A DNA stretch of 64,000 nucleotides. It comes from Actinoplanes couchii. Lineage in GTDB: Bacteria > Actinomycetota > Actinomycetes > Mycobacteriales > Micromonosporaceae. Below the pieces are notes generated by a model that saw only the letters and a list, made by a program, of their open reading frames with translations, had not been told where the DNA came from and searched no databases. Shown here in pieces: positions 27,354 through 36,065 of the stretch. The stretch covers positions 1 to 64,000 of the forward strand of contig NZ_BOMG01000041.1 of assembly GCF_016862075.1 (NCBI RefSeq), written 5' to 3'. Numbering within the stretch: position 1 is the first letter of the stretch; the number at the start of each line of letters is the position of its first letter. Position numbers and translations under genes: made by a program.

Positions 27354-29708
27354 CTACCCTCCCGCCCGCACACCATCGGGGGCAGACTCACCGTCACCGG
27401 CGGTGGCGGCGTCCTGGTCCGTGGCCGGGTCCGGGTGGATGGTGTCGGTGTCGGTGTCGGCCAGCAGGGCGGTCAGGTGGGCGGCCGGGATCGGGCGGGC
27501 GAAATGGTAGCCCTGGCCCCGTTCGCAGCCCAGGTCCCGGAGCAGGTCGGCGTGGTCGGCCGTCTCGACGCCCTCGGCGACCGTGGTCAGGCCCAGGCCG
27601 GCGGCCAGGTCGACGATCGCCCGCACCAGGGCCGCCTGCTGGGTGTCGGTGTTGTCGGACGGCATGAACGAGCGGTCGATCTTCAGTACGTCGATGGGCA
27701 GATCGCGCAGGTAGGCCAGCGACGAGTAGCCCGTACCGAAATCGTCGATGGCGACCCGGACCCCCTCGGACCGCAACGCGGACAGGTGCAGCAACGCCTG
27801 GTGGGCCTCGGGCCCGGCCTTGACCAGGACCCCCTCGGTGATCTCCAGGGTGAGGGCCTGCGGCGGCAGGCCGCTGTCGCGGAGCGCGGCCAGCGCCTTC
27901 GTGGTGAACTGCGGGTCCACCAGCTGGCGCGGGGACACGTTGACGGTGAGGGTGGTGCCCCAGCGGCGGTGCCAGGCGACCGCGTCGGCGCAGGCCTGCC
28001 GGAGCACCCATTCGCCGAGGACGACGATCAGGCCGCTGTCCTCGGCCGCCGGGATGAACCGGTCGGGGCTGATCGGGGGACGGCCGGGCGGGGTCCAGCG
28101 GACCAGGGCCTCGACGGCTACCGGACGGTCGTCGTCGAGGGACACGATCGGCTGGTAGTGCACGGCGAACTCGCCCGCGTCGACGGATTCACGGAGGCGT
28201 TCCAGCAGGCGCATCCGTTCGGCCTGCTCGACGCGCAACGCCACGTCGTACAGCGTGGCCTGATCCTTTCCGGCCGCCTTGGCGGCGTAGAGCGCCAGGT
28301 CGGCGTCGGCGAGCACGGAGACCGGGTCGGCGGTGCGGTCGAAGACGCGGATCCCGGCGCTGGCGGTCAGGTGCAGGGTGTGGCCGGCCGCCTCGATCGG
28401 CTCGCGCAGACGGGACAGCAGGCAGGCCGCCCGGTCGGTCGCCGAGAGCGTGCCGACGGCCGGGATGAGCAGCGCGAACTCGTCGCCGCCGAGCCGGGCC
28501 GCGGTCTCGCCGGCGGCGGTCACCTCGCGCAGCCGGGCGGCGACCACCGTCAACAGGGCGTCGCCGGTGGGGTGGCCGAACCGTTCGTTGACGTCCTTGA
28601 AACCGTCCAGGTCGACGGTGATCAGGGCGCCGGCGTACGTGCCGGTCAGGTGCCCCTCCAGCGCGGCGCGGTTGGGCAGCCCGGTGAGCGCGTCGTGGCG
28701 GGACCGGTGGGTCATCTCCCGCTGGGCCTCGCGCAGTTCGGCGGCCCGCCGGCCGGCCAGCCCGCCGGTGTGGATCAGGCGCAGGACCAGCAGCAGGGCG
28801 GTGCACGCGGTGGTGGTCAGCGGCAGGACCAGGTCGACCAGGTCGAGGGGTGACTGCTGCTGTTCGGTGAGTTTCAGCCAGACGGTGGCGGCCGGGCCGA
28901 GCAGGACCAGCCCGACGTCGCCGGCCAGGCTGAGGCGGCTGCGGCCGTGGGCGCGGCGGTCCGGGACGGCGACGCCGGCGGCTTCCGGGTGCCAGGCGGC
29001 CGCGGCGATCAGCAGGAAGGCGAGCAGCCAGCCGGTGGCGCTCCAGCCGGACCCGGACCAGGAGCCGCCGGTGGCGGTGGAGACGAAGTAGACGACGTCG
29101 GCGACGGTCAGCACCGACACCGCGGCCAGCAGAGCGCGGTCCGGCCAGGTCAGCGTCCGGCGCACGGCGATCATGCGGGTCGCGGCGGCCAGGACCAGGA
29201 GATCGAGCAGCGGGTACGCGAGGACGCTCACCGCTCCGGGCCACGGCCCCGAGTCGTCGACGAACGGGTTGTAGAGCAGTGTCCACGCCAGCACCGTCCC
29301 GGTGCAGAGCATGATCCCGGCCTCGGTCATGCCGGTCCAGCCGAGCCGGCGGGAACCCACCGGCATCGCCAGCAGACCGGCCGCGAGCAGCGGGTACATC
29401 GCCAGGTAGACGACGTCGACCACGGTCAGCTGGTCGGGCACCGGCATCCCGGCGGCCATTCCGGCGCCCCAGATCGCATTGGCCACCACCGAGCACAGCA
29501 TCGCCGCGCCGAGTGGCCACCACGCCCAGCGCCGCGACCGCGGATAGCGGCGCAGCCCGTTCCGGACAGCCGTCAGCGCCGTCGCGGAGACCGCCACGTA
29601 GGCGGCCTGCCGCGCCGTGCCGGAGAGCAGGGGCGCGGCCAGGGCCAGCAGCACCCCGGCGAGCAGCAGCCGGCGCCGGCCACGGTTCCCGTCCAACCAC
29701 AAGGTCAC
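27354..29708 (-). CDS. Membrane-bound GGDEF-EAL cyclic-di-GMP enzyme
   Basis: 784 residues. Residues 1-310 hold about nine membrane segments, a sensory module not matched to a named family. A GGDEF domain has an intact RLGGDEF at residues 405-411. An EAL domain begins with EALVRW at 533 and contains DFGTGYSSLAYLRDLPIDVLKIDR. Both active sites look complete, so it could make and degrade c-di-GMP. The usual RxxD product-inhibition site upstream of GGDEF is absent (the positions read TAAGETAARL). In filamentous actinobacteria c-di-GMP controls development through BldD; a link here is inference. Confidence 0.92.
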   Translation of the reverse strand: MTLWLDGNRGRRRLLLAGVLLALAAPLLSGTARQAAYVAVSATALTAVRNGLRRYPRSRRWAWWPLGAAMLCSVVANAIWGAGMAAGMPVPDQLTVVDVVYLAMYPLLAAGLLAMPVGSRRLGWTGMTEAGIMLCTGTVLAWTLLYNPFVDDSGPWPGAVSVLAYPLLDLLVLAAATRMIAVRRTLTWPDRALLAAVSVLTVADVVYFVSTATGGSWSGSGWSATGWLLAFLLIAAAAWHPEAAGVAVPDRRAHGRSRLSLAGDVGLVLLGPAATVWLKLTEQQQSPLDLVDLVLPLTTTACTALLLVLRLIHTGGLAGRRAAELREAQREMTHRSRHDALTGLPNRAALEGHLTGTYAGALITVDLDGFKDVNERFGHPTGDALLTVVAARLREVTAAGETAARLGGDEFALLIPAVGTLSATDRAACLLSRLREPIEAAGHTLHLTASAGIRVFDRTADPVSVLADADLALYAAKAAGKDQATLYDVALRVEQAERMRLLERLRESVDAGEFAVHYQPIVSLDDDRPVAVEALVRWTPPGRPPISPDRFIPAAEDSGLIVVLGEWVLRQACADAVAWHRRWGTTLTVNVSPRQLVDPQFTTKALAALRDSGLPPQALTLEITEGVLVKAGPEAHQALLHLSALRSEGVRVAIDDFGTGYSSLAYLRDLPIDVLKIDRSFMPSDNTDTQQAALVRAIVDLAAGLGLTTVAEGVETADHADLLRDLGCERGQGYHFARPIPAAHLTALLADTDTDTIHPDPATDQDAATAGDGESAPDGVRAGG

Positions 29709-29758
29709 CGGCTCACGATCGCGCGGCCCGGGTGCGCGACGGTTGCCGGCCAGGATCC

Positions 29759-30487
29759 TTACAGTGAGGCGGCGAGTTTCTGCAGGGCCTCACGGGCGCC
29801 GGTGGTGAGCGGTTCGCCGTGGCCGGGCAGGATCGCCTTGACGTCGAGGGCGGACAGTTTCTTCACCGACGCGGCGGCCCGGGCCTGGTCGGCGGTGTAC
29901 TCCGGGGCGGAACCGGCCAGCCCGTCCTGGTTGCGCAGGGCGTCGCCGGTGACGAGCACCCCGGTCGCCGGTTCGAAGATCGAGACGTGTCCGAGGGTGT
30001 GCCCGGGCGTACCGATGATCTGCAGTCCGAAGATCTCGTCGCCGTCCTTGACCGCCCGCAGTTTCCGGCCGCCGCCCGGGTCGGCGATCCCGGCCACGTC
30101 GGCCTCGCCGGCGTAGAGGGCCGCGCCGGTCAGCGGCAGCATGTCGGCCAGGCCACCGGCGTGGTCCTGGTGCTGGTGGGTGAGGATGACGTGCTTGACC
30201 GCGGACCAGCCCAGCCCGGCCGCCTTCAGCCCGTCCTCGACCGAGGCGGCCGATCCCGGGGTGCCGGTGTCGACCACGGCCACCTCACCGCCGCGGACCA
30301 GGAGATAGACGGAGACGAAGTCGAGGTTGACCCGCTGCCAGCCGCCGGTCACCGCGTTCGGGTTCGCGGAGGCCGCCGTGCTGGTCGCGGGCGCCGTCTC
30401 ACCCTTGGGGGAGCACGCGGTGATCGTGTTGAGGACGGTCACCCCGAGTACACCGGAGCCCGCGGTGAGCAACAGTCGTCGATTCAT
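29759..30487 (-). CDS. Exported MBL-fold metallo-hydrolase
   Basis: 242 residues. N-terminus MNRRLLLTAGSGVLGVTV with a Cys at residue 25 in a lipobox-like TITAC suggests a lipoprotein, perhaps Tat-routed. The mature part is a complete metallo-beta-lactamase fold: THQHQDHAGG (HxHxDH, zinc site), GTPGHTLGH, VTGDAL and PGHGEP. Members hydrolyse thioesters, lactones or other esters; substrate is not predictable and there is no reason to call it a beta-lactamase. It is divergent from the alpha/beta hydrolase, with a 50-bp gap. Confidence 0.85.
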   Translation of the reverse strand: MNRRLLLTAGSGVLGVTVLNTITACSPKGETAPATSTAASANPNAVTGGWQRVNLDFVSVYLLVRGGEVAVVDTGTPGSAASVEDGLKAAGLGWSAVKHVILTHQHQDHAGGLADMLPLTGAALYAGEADVAGIADPGGGRKLRAVKDGDEIFGLQIIGTPGHTLGHVSIFEPATGVLVTGDALRNQDGLAGSAPEYTADQARAAASVKKLSALDVKAILPGHGEPLTTGAREALQKLAASL

Positions 30488-30537
30488 CTTTCATCAATAG
30501 CGCGTTTCGGCCGGGCCGGGGTGGGCACTGCGCATTC

Positions 30538-31365
30538 GTGGCTCATCCCGAACCGCCGGCTCCGGTGATCGATGCGATCGTCGCCGAGCATCCCGGATTC
30601 CGGCCGCTCACGCTCGACCTGTTCCGGCCCGCCGGCCCGGGCCCGTCTCCGCTGGTGATCTGGGTGCACGGCGGCGCCTGGCGGTTCGGCAGCAACAAAC
30701 ACGACGGGCCGCAGCTGGCCCCGGCCGGCATCGGCCACCGGATCCTGGCCGAGGGGTACGCGCTGGCCCGGGTCACCTACCGGCTCAGCGGCGAGGCCAC
30801 CTTCCCGGCCCAGCTGGACGACGTCAAGGCGGGGGTGCGGTGGCTGCGCCGCAACGCCGCCGACCTGGGGCTGGACGAGCGGCGGTTCGCGATCTGGGGC
30901 GAGTCGGCGGGCGGGCACCTGGCCTCGCTGGTGACCCTCACCGGCGAGGACCCGGCCGAGGCGGTCCGGGCCGGAGTCATCTGGTACGGGCCGAGCGACC
31001 TGCTCACCATGGCGACCCAGAACCATCCCGAGGGCCTGCAGGACCACGATTCCCCGGAGTCGCCGGAGAGCCGGCTGGTCGGCGGGCCGGTCCAGGAGAT
31101 GGCGAAGGAGGCGGCGGCCGCGAGCCCGGTCCACTACGTCTCCCCGGACGCGCCGCCGATGTTGATCGTGCACGGTGACCAGGACCGGGTCGTCCCGGCC
31201 GGGCAGAGCCGCGAGTTGTACGGCCGCCTCACCGCGGTCGGGGCCCCCGCCGAACTGCGCATCGTCCCCGGCGCCGACCACTGTTTTGTCGGCGCCGACC
31301 TGGGGCCGCTGGTCCGGGAGGGCCTGGACTTCCTGAACCGGGTGCTCAGCGTTTCCGCAGGGTGA
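30538..31365 (+). CDS. Alpha/beta hydrolase (HSL/BD-FAE-like esterase)
   Basis: 275 residues, GTG start. Oxyanion-hole motif VHGGAW (residues about 43-48), nucleophile elbow GESAGG, acid in HGDQDRV and catalytic His in GADHCF make a complete Ser-Asp-His triad. The layout matches carboxylesterases of the hormone-sensitive-lipase/BD-FAE group. There is no signal peptide, so it is cytoplasmic. Its last 20 bp overlap the end of the convergent MFS gene. Confidence 0.87.
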   Translation: MAHPEPPAPVIDAIVAEHPGFRPLTLDLFRPAGPGPSPLVIWVHGGAWRFGSNKHDGPQLAPAGIGHRILAEGYALARVTYRLSGEATFPAQLDDVKAGVRWLRRNAADLGLDERRFAIWGESAGGHLASLVTLTGEDPAEAVRAGVIWYGPSDLLTMATQNHPEGLQDHDSPESPESRLVGGPVQEMAKEAAAASPVHYVSPDAPPMLIVHGDQDRVVPAGQSRELYGRLTAVGAPAELRIVPGADHCFVGADLGPLVREGLDFLNRVLSVSAG

Positions 31366-32512
31366 TCGCCAGCAGGATCATCGCGACCAGCTGGGCGACC
31401 GCGAACACGATCGCGAGCAGGGTCAGCGACTGCTCGTAGAGGGCGCCGGCGACGATGCCGCCGCCGAGCGCGGCCACCCCTTGGACGGCGGCGAACACGC
31501 CGTACGCGGTGGCCCGGCGCGGGGCCGGCACCAGGTCGGCGACCAGGGCCTTGACGGTGGAGTCCTGCACGCCGACGGCGGCGCCCCAGAGCAGCGTGCC
31601 GGCCACGATCGCGGCGGTGCCGCCGGAGAGGGCGAGCGCGGGGGTGGCGGCGGCGAGGACCGGCAGCGCGTAGAGGACCCGGGCGCCCCACCTGTCGTAC
31701 AGGTGGCCGCTGGCCAGGGCGGACAGGGCGCCGGCGGCCATCGCCCCGGCGTACAGGACCGGCACCAGGGCCAGCGGGATCAGGCCGGTCCGGCTGGCGT
31801 GGAACGAGATCAGCCCGAACGTGACCAGGCCGCCGGTGGCCAGCCCGGCCGAGGCGGCGAACCAGTGGAACCGGGCCGGGAGACGACCCTCGCCGGCGAC
31901 GTCCGACCTGTGCACGGCGGCCGGCGCCGGGAAGCGCGGCCGCAGCCACACCAGCAGGATCATCGACGCCACCCCGGGGATCGCGAGCAGGGCCGGCGCG
32001 GGCCAGATCACCCCGGCGGTGAGTGCGACGACACCGGCCACGATCAGCGGGCCGGCGAACGCCCCGACCTGGTCGAGGGCCTTGTGCACGGCGAATCCGC
32101 GGCCCCGCCCGACGGCTCCGGCCGCCTCGGCGAGCAGTGCCGACTTGGCCGGTGAACGGACCGCCTTGCCGATCCGCTCCGAAATGATCAGAACGGCGGC
32201 CACGGCGAGCCCGGCGCCGCCGAGGAACGGGGCGACGGCCAGCAGCGGCACACAGATCGCGGTCAGCCCGTACCCGAAGATGGTCAACGCCCAGTAGCGG
32301 GCGGTGCGGTCCGCGAGCGGGCCGGAGACCAGCCGGAACAGCAGCGCGGCCGCCTCTCCCGCCCCGGTGATCAGGCCGACGGCCAGCGCCGACGCGCCGA
32401 GCCCGGCGAGCAGCGGGCCGGTGATCGAACGGGCGCCTTCGTAGACCATGTCGGCGGCGAGACTGACAAACCCGAAGGCCAGGACGGCTCGCCACGGGGT
32501 GAGGTTTGGCAC
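31346..32512 (-). CDS. MFS transporter (12-TM)
   Basis: About 388 residues with twelve hydrophobic segments and a weakly conserved MFS loop (SGPLADRTARYWAL) between TM2 and TM3. A longer frame begins at 32533, but GTG at 32512 is preferred because an aaggtg ribosome-binding site lies within that extra segment, 7 nt upstream, and the protein then starts VPNLTPWRAVLAF. Substrate is unknown. It is divergent from the riboswitch-TerC unit. Confidence 0.82.
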   Translation of the reverse strand: MPNLTPWRAVLAFGFVSLAADMVYEGARSITGPLLAGLGASALAVGLITGAGEAAALLFRLVSGPLADRTARYWALTIFGYGLTAICVPLLAVAPFLGGAGLAVAAVLIISERIGKAVRSPAKSALLAEAAGAVGRGRGFAVHKALDQVGAFAGPLIVAGVVALTAGVIWPAPALLAIPGVASMILLVWLRPRFPAPAAVHRSDVAGEGRLPARFHWFAASAGLATGGLVTFGLISFHASRTGLIPLALVPVLYAGAMAAGALSALASGHLYDRWGARVLYALPVLAAATPALALSGGTAAIVAGTLLWGAAVGVQDSTVKALVADLVPAPRRATAYGVFAAVQGVAALGGGIVAGALYEQSLTLLAIVFAVAQLVAMILLAITLRKR

Positions 32513-32552
32513 GTGCGCACACCTTACGCACACCGGTTACCCACAGGTTGGC

Positions 32553-32582
32553 CTGGCAGATCGGCCCGGGGCTGGCTATTGT
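32553..32582 (+). promoter_or_regulatory. Candidate promoter for the riboswitch-TerC transcript
   Basis: ctggca (32553-32558) and tattgt (32577-32582) separated by 18 bp each match the housekeeping consensus at 4 of 6 positions. A start 6-7 nt downstream would fall at the first base of riboswitch stem P1. Supported only by spacing and position. Confidence 0.35.
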
Positions 32583-32588
32583 GCGGGG

Positions 32589-32713
32589 CGAGGGGAGTAC
32601 CTCCTAAAAGAACGCGGCGGTCATCACGGGCACGACATGAGTGCCCTCGTCCGTTCGCCCATCCGGTCGCCGGGCGGGTGAGGGAGACCTCGGACGATCA
32701 CACGTGTCCGAGG
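32589..32713 (+). ncRNA. yybP-ykoY (Mn2+) riboswitch with expression platform
   Basis: Conserved elements of the yybP-ykoY aptamer are present in order. The 5' strand of P1 plus loop is cgaggggagta (32589-32599), then gtcatcac (32620-32627), an internal hairpin gggcac/gtgccc (32628-32633 with 32641-32646), a second stem cgccc/gggcg (32656-32660 with 32672-32676), and the 3' element gggagacctcg (32682-32692). P1 pairs cgagg 32589-32593 with cctcg 32688-32692. The same cctcggac (32688-32695) is perfectly complementary to gtccgagg (32706-32713), which runs into the ribosome-binding site. Either P1 or the sequestering hairpin can form, not both. Mn2+ binding should therefore free the site and switch translation on. 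The downstream TerC family is a standard target of this riboswitch. Confidence 0.85.
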
Positions 32714-32723
32714 GGGCTCCACC

Positions 32724-33698
32724 GTGTCAAACCTGCCATCCATCGCGTCTCCACAGCTGTGGGCGATCAGCATCGCCGTGCTGCTGGCGCTTCTCGCGAT
32801 CGACTTCGTCATCACCCGGCGCCCGCACGCGGTGGCGATGCGCGAGGCGGTCGGCTGGTCGGTGTTCTACCTCGCGCTTCCGGCCGCGTTCGGGGTGCTG
32901 ATCTGGCAGCTGTACGGCGGGACTCCGGCGATGGAGTTCTACACCGGGTACGTGGTCGAGAAGTCCCTCTCGGTGGACAACCTGTTCGTCTTCATGCTGC
33001 TGCTGACCGCGTTCGCGGTGCCGCCGGAGCTGGCGCAGCGGGTGCTGCTCTACGGCATCGCCGGCGCCCTGGTGCTGCGGGCGATCTTCATCGCGGCCGG
33101 CGCGGCGGTGCTGCAGAGCGGCACGTGGGCGTTCCTGCTGTTCGGCGGGATCCTGCTGCTGACCGCGGTGAAGGTGTTCCGCGAGGCGATGCGGCACGAG
33201 GAGCAGCAGGTCGACATCGACAGCATGCGCAGTGTGAAGTTCATGCGGCGGCTGATGCCGGTGACCGGGACGTACCAGGGCGGCAAGCTGACCGTGCTGG
33301 AGAACGGCCGTCGCGCGCTGACCCCGATGGCCCTGGTGGTGGTCGCCGTGTTCGTGACCGACCTGGTGTTCGCGGTCGACTCGGTGCCCGCGGTGTACGG
33401 CGTGACCGAGGACCCGTACCTGGTGTTCGCCACCAACGCGTTCGCGCTGCTCGGCCTGCGGGCGCTCTACTTCGTGCTGCACAGCGTGCTGGACAAGCTG
33501 CGGCACCTGAACTACGGGCTGGCGCTGATCCTGGCGTTCATCGGGGTGAAGCTGCTGCTGCACTGGGCGCACGGCATCTGGGCGGGTGTGCCGGACATCC
33601 CCACCGCGGCGTCCCTGGGCGTCATCGGCGTCACGCTGGCCACGGTCACCGCGACCAGCCTGTACGCCGACCGCAAGGAACGCGCCCTCACCTCGTGA
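32724..33698 (+). CDS. TerC/Alx-family membrane protein (probable Mn2+ exporter)
   Basis: 324 residues, GTG start with gaggggg 7 nt upstream. About nine membrane segments with the family's acidic intramembrane motifs: [13 protein letters not shown] and [16 protein letters not shown]. These two DN/DS signatures define the TerC group, and homologues such as E. coli Alx take part in manganese export. The start lies behind a yybP-ykoY riboswitch, which strongly supports a role in Mn2+ homeostasis. The 3' end overlaps by 11 bp the remnant Hpt reading frame of the convergent kinase gene. Confidence 0.92.
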   Translation: MSNLPSIASPQLWAISIAVLLALLAIDFVITRRPHAVAMREAVGWSVFYLALPAAFGVLIWQLYGGTPAMEFYTGYVVEKSLSVDNLFVFMLLLTAFAVPPELAQRVLLYGIAGALVLRAIFIAAGAAVLQSGTWAFLLFGGILLLTAVKVFREAMRHEEQQVDIDSMRSVKFMRRLMPVTGTYQGGKLTVLENGRRALTPMALVVVAVFVTDLVFAVDSVPAVYGVTEDPYLVFATNAFALLGLRALYFVLHSVLDKLRHLNYGLALILAFIGVKLLLHWAHGIWAGVPDIPTAASLGVIGVTLATVTATSLYADRKERALTS

Positions 33699-34250
33699 CC
33701 GGGGCGCGGCGCAGCCGGACGGCGGCCGCCCGGGCCGTGGTGATCGCCGGGCGGGCGTCGGTGAACGAGGCCACCGCCGCGGCCAGGTCGCCGGCCCGGG
33801 CGTCGGTCTCGACCCGCCCGCAGGCGGCCGCCGCGTCGGTGGCGCCCAGGTTGGCCAGTACGCCCATCAGCTGGTGCGACTCGACCCGCAACCGGTCGGC
33901 GTCGTCGAAGGCGAGGGCCTGCTGCATCCGGTCCAGATGCTCGGGGATCTTGCCGGTCAGGGTGGTGAGCAGCCCGTCCAGGGCGTCGGCGGTGGCCGCC
34001 GGGTCGGGGCCGCGCAGCTGGGTCCAGGCGCCTGCCGATCTGGGCGGCCACCGCGGCCACGTCGCCGCCGGGAGCCGAGCGGGCCCACCGGTCCAGCACC
34101 CGGGAGACGTCCGCCGGGATCAGCGGTTTGGCCAGGTGCTCGTCCATTCCGGCAGCCAGGCAGCGGGCCCGGTCCTCGGCCAGGGCGCTGGCGGTCAGCG
34201 CGATGATCGGCACGTGCCGGCCGGGTGGTTCGCGGCGGCGGGGTTCCGGT
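33688..34250 (-). pseudogene. Broken REC2 and Hpt remnants of the upstream hybrid kinase
   Basis: Downstream of the kinase's first receiver, sequence typical of a second receiver resumes in another frame: about 68 residues containing [32 protein letters not shown] and a C-terminal helix (about 34245-34036). Its first 60 or so residues, including the phospho-Asp, are missing. At about 34030-34037 the frame changes again. An Hpt-like domain then reads from there to a stop at 33688, with [12 protein letters not shown] carrying the candidate phospho-His. Neither piece can be translated in frame with the kinase. This points to an internal deletion plus a small indel. Confidence 0.8.
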
Positions 34251-35954
34251 GGGTGTGCCGGCGGACCGGTCGGCGGCCGGCTGGCTGAGCACCCCGACCA
34301 GGGCGTCGTAGAGCTGGGACTGCCGCAGCGGCTTGGTGAAGGCGGCCGACATCCCGGCCCGGGTGGGTTCGCCGGGCAGGTGCCGGGGGTCCTCGGCGAG
34401 CATGATGGTCTTCGGGGCCGGGCAGCCGGGCGGCACGATCGCCACGGTGTCCCCGGGCATGGTGTGCTGGTCGACGATGAGCAGGTCGATCGGCTGGCCG
34501 GTGGCCGCGGCGTCCTTCATCACGGCGACCGCGCCGATCGTGTCGGGCACCCCGACGGCATCCATCGACCAGGCGCTGAGCTGCTCGGCGAGGTCGGTCC
34601 GGTCGTCGGGGTCGCGGTCCACGATCAGCACCCGCAGGCCGTCCAGCGAGTGCCGGTCGGACAGGTCGAGGTCCTCGCGGGCGCTGCGCAGGGTGGCGGT
34701 GAACCAGAACGTGCTGCCCCGCCCGGGTGCGCTCGCCACCCCGATCCGGCCACCCATCAGGCCGACCAGGTCCCGGCTGATGGCCAGGCCCAGCCCGGTC
34801 CCGCCGAAGCGCCGGGTGGTGCCCGCGTCGGCCTGGGTGAACGCCTCGAACAGCTCCTCCCGCTGGTGCTCGTCGATGCCGATGCCGGTGTCGCGGACCT
34901 CGAACCGGACCGGCACCTCCCCCGGCCCGCACCCGTGTGTGGTGTCCAGCACCGCGGTGACGGTGACCTGCCCGGCCGGGGTGAACTTGACCGCGTTGCC
35001 GGCCAGGTTGAGCAGCACCTGGCGCAGTTTGGCCGGGTCGCCGCGGACGGTCCCGGGCAGCAGCGGGTCGCAGCTGCCGGTGACGGTGAGCCCGTCGTGG
35101 GTGTCCGGCGGGGCGACCAGCGCCACCACGTCGTCGATCAGCCGGAGCAGCGGGAAGTTCGCCTCCTCCAGCAGCACCTTGCCGGCCTCCAGTTTGGAGA
35201 AGTCCAGCACGTCGTTGATCACCGCGAGCAGGGCCGATCCGGCGGCGCCGATGCCCTCGGCGTACCGGCGCTGGCGTTCGTCGAGTCCGGTGCCGAGCAG
35301 CAGCCCGGTCAGCCCGATGACGCCGTTCATCGGGGTGCGGATCTCGTGGCTCATCGACGCCAGGAACTGTGACTTCAGGGCGGCCGTCTCCAGCGCCTGG
35401 TCCCGGGCCTGGGCCAGGGCCTGCGCGGTCTGCCGCCGGGCGGTGATGTCCCGGACGAAGCCGTGGAAGTGCGGGCCGGTGTGGTTGCGCAGGCACCAGG
35501 TGGTCAGCTCGACCGGGATCTCGTGGCCGTCGATCTCGTGGCCGTCGCGGTGCGTGGCGGCCATCTCGGTGGGCCGGTCGAGCAGCCACTCCAGCCGTCC
35601 GCCGAGCAGCCGGTCCAGCGACGGGCGGTAGCGGGGCGGCAGGATGGTGCCGGTCACCGGACGGCCCAGGATCTCCGCCCGGGTCCAGCCGAAGACCTGC
35701 TCGGCCTGCCGGTTCCACTCGGTGACCCGGCCGGCGCCGTCCATGGTGAAGAACGGGTCGCTGGCCGCCTGCATGATCATTTCGAGCTGTTCGCGTTCGG
35801 CACGGTGGCGGTGATCGGCCCGGACCCGGGCGGTGATGTCGTGCGCGACGGCGGAGATGTCGATCACCGCGCGGCGGGACCGGCGGCCGGCCAGCACCGC
35901 GGTCCCGCCGAGGGCGGCTCCGGCCAGCAGGTACACGGCCTTGCCCAGAAACAC
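33957..35954 (-). CDS. Hybrid sensor histidine kinase, C-terminus frameshifted
   Basis: 665 residues as read. One N-terminal membrane helix (about 5-23), a PAS domain (about 58-172), HisKA with phospho-acceptor His203 in [12 protein letters not shown], and HATPase_c with DTGIGI and [11 protein letters not shown] first receiver-like domain (about 435-550) has Asp in [12 protein letters not shown]. After about residue 560 the sequence becomes Arg/Pro-rich and unlike any domain, because the frame leaves the ancestral second receiver. The kinase core and REC1 look intact, so the protein may still signal. It is divergent from a second hybrid kinase 111 bp away. Confidence 0.85.
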   Translation of the reverse strand: MFLGKAVYLLAGAALGGTAVLAGRRSRRAVIDISAVAHDITARVRADHRHRAEREQLEMIMQAASDPFFTMDGAGRVTEWNRQAEQVFGWTRAEILGRPVTGTILPPRYRPSLDRLLGGRLEWLLDRPTEMAATHRDGHEIDGHEIPVELTTWCLRNHTGPHFHGFVRDITARRQTAQALAQARDQALETAALKSQFLASMSHEIRTPMNGVIGLTGLLLGTGLDERQRRYAEGIGAAGSALLAVINDVLDFSKLEAGKVLLEEANFPLLRLIDDVVALVAPPDTHDGLTVTGSCDPLLPGTVRGDPAKLRQVLLNLAGNAVKFTPAGQVTVTAVLDTTHGCGPGEVPVRFEVRDTGIGIDEHQREELFEAFTQADAGTTRRFGGTGLGLAISRDLVGLMGGRIGVASAPGRGSTFWFTATLRSAREDLDLSDRHSLDGLRVLIVDRDPDDRTDLAEQLSAWSMDAVGVPDTIGAVAVMKDAAATGQPIDLLIVDQHTMPGDTVAIVPPGCPAPKTIMLAEDPRHLPGEPTRAGMSAAFTKPLRQSQLYDALVGVLSQPAADRSAGTPTGTPPPRTTRPARADHRADRQRPGRGPGPLPGCRNGRAPGQTADPGGRLPGAGPVGPLGSRRRRGRGGRPDRQAPGPSCAAPTRRPPPTPWTGCSPP

Positions 35955-36065
35955 GCCACCCCCGCGGGATCCGAATCCGATTCAGCATCACGGTACCTGC
36001 GACCTTTCTCTGCTTTAGCCTTATTAGGGACATAGCACCCTCAGGCCCGCGGCAAGGGAGTCTCC

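Noticed and set aside
28440-28520. Product-inhibition I-site in the GGDEF domain
   Set aside because: The RxxD positions upstream of GGDEF read TAAGETAARL, so the site is absent.
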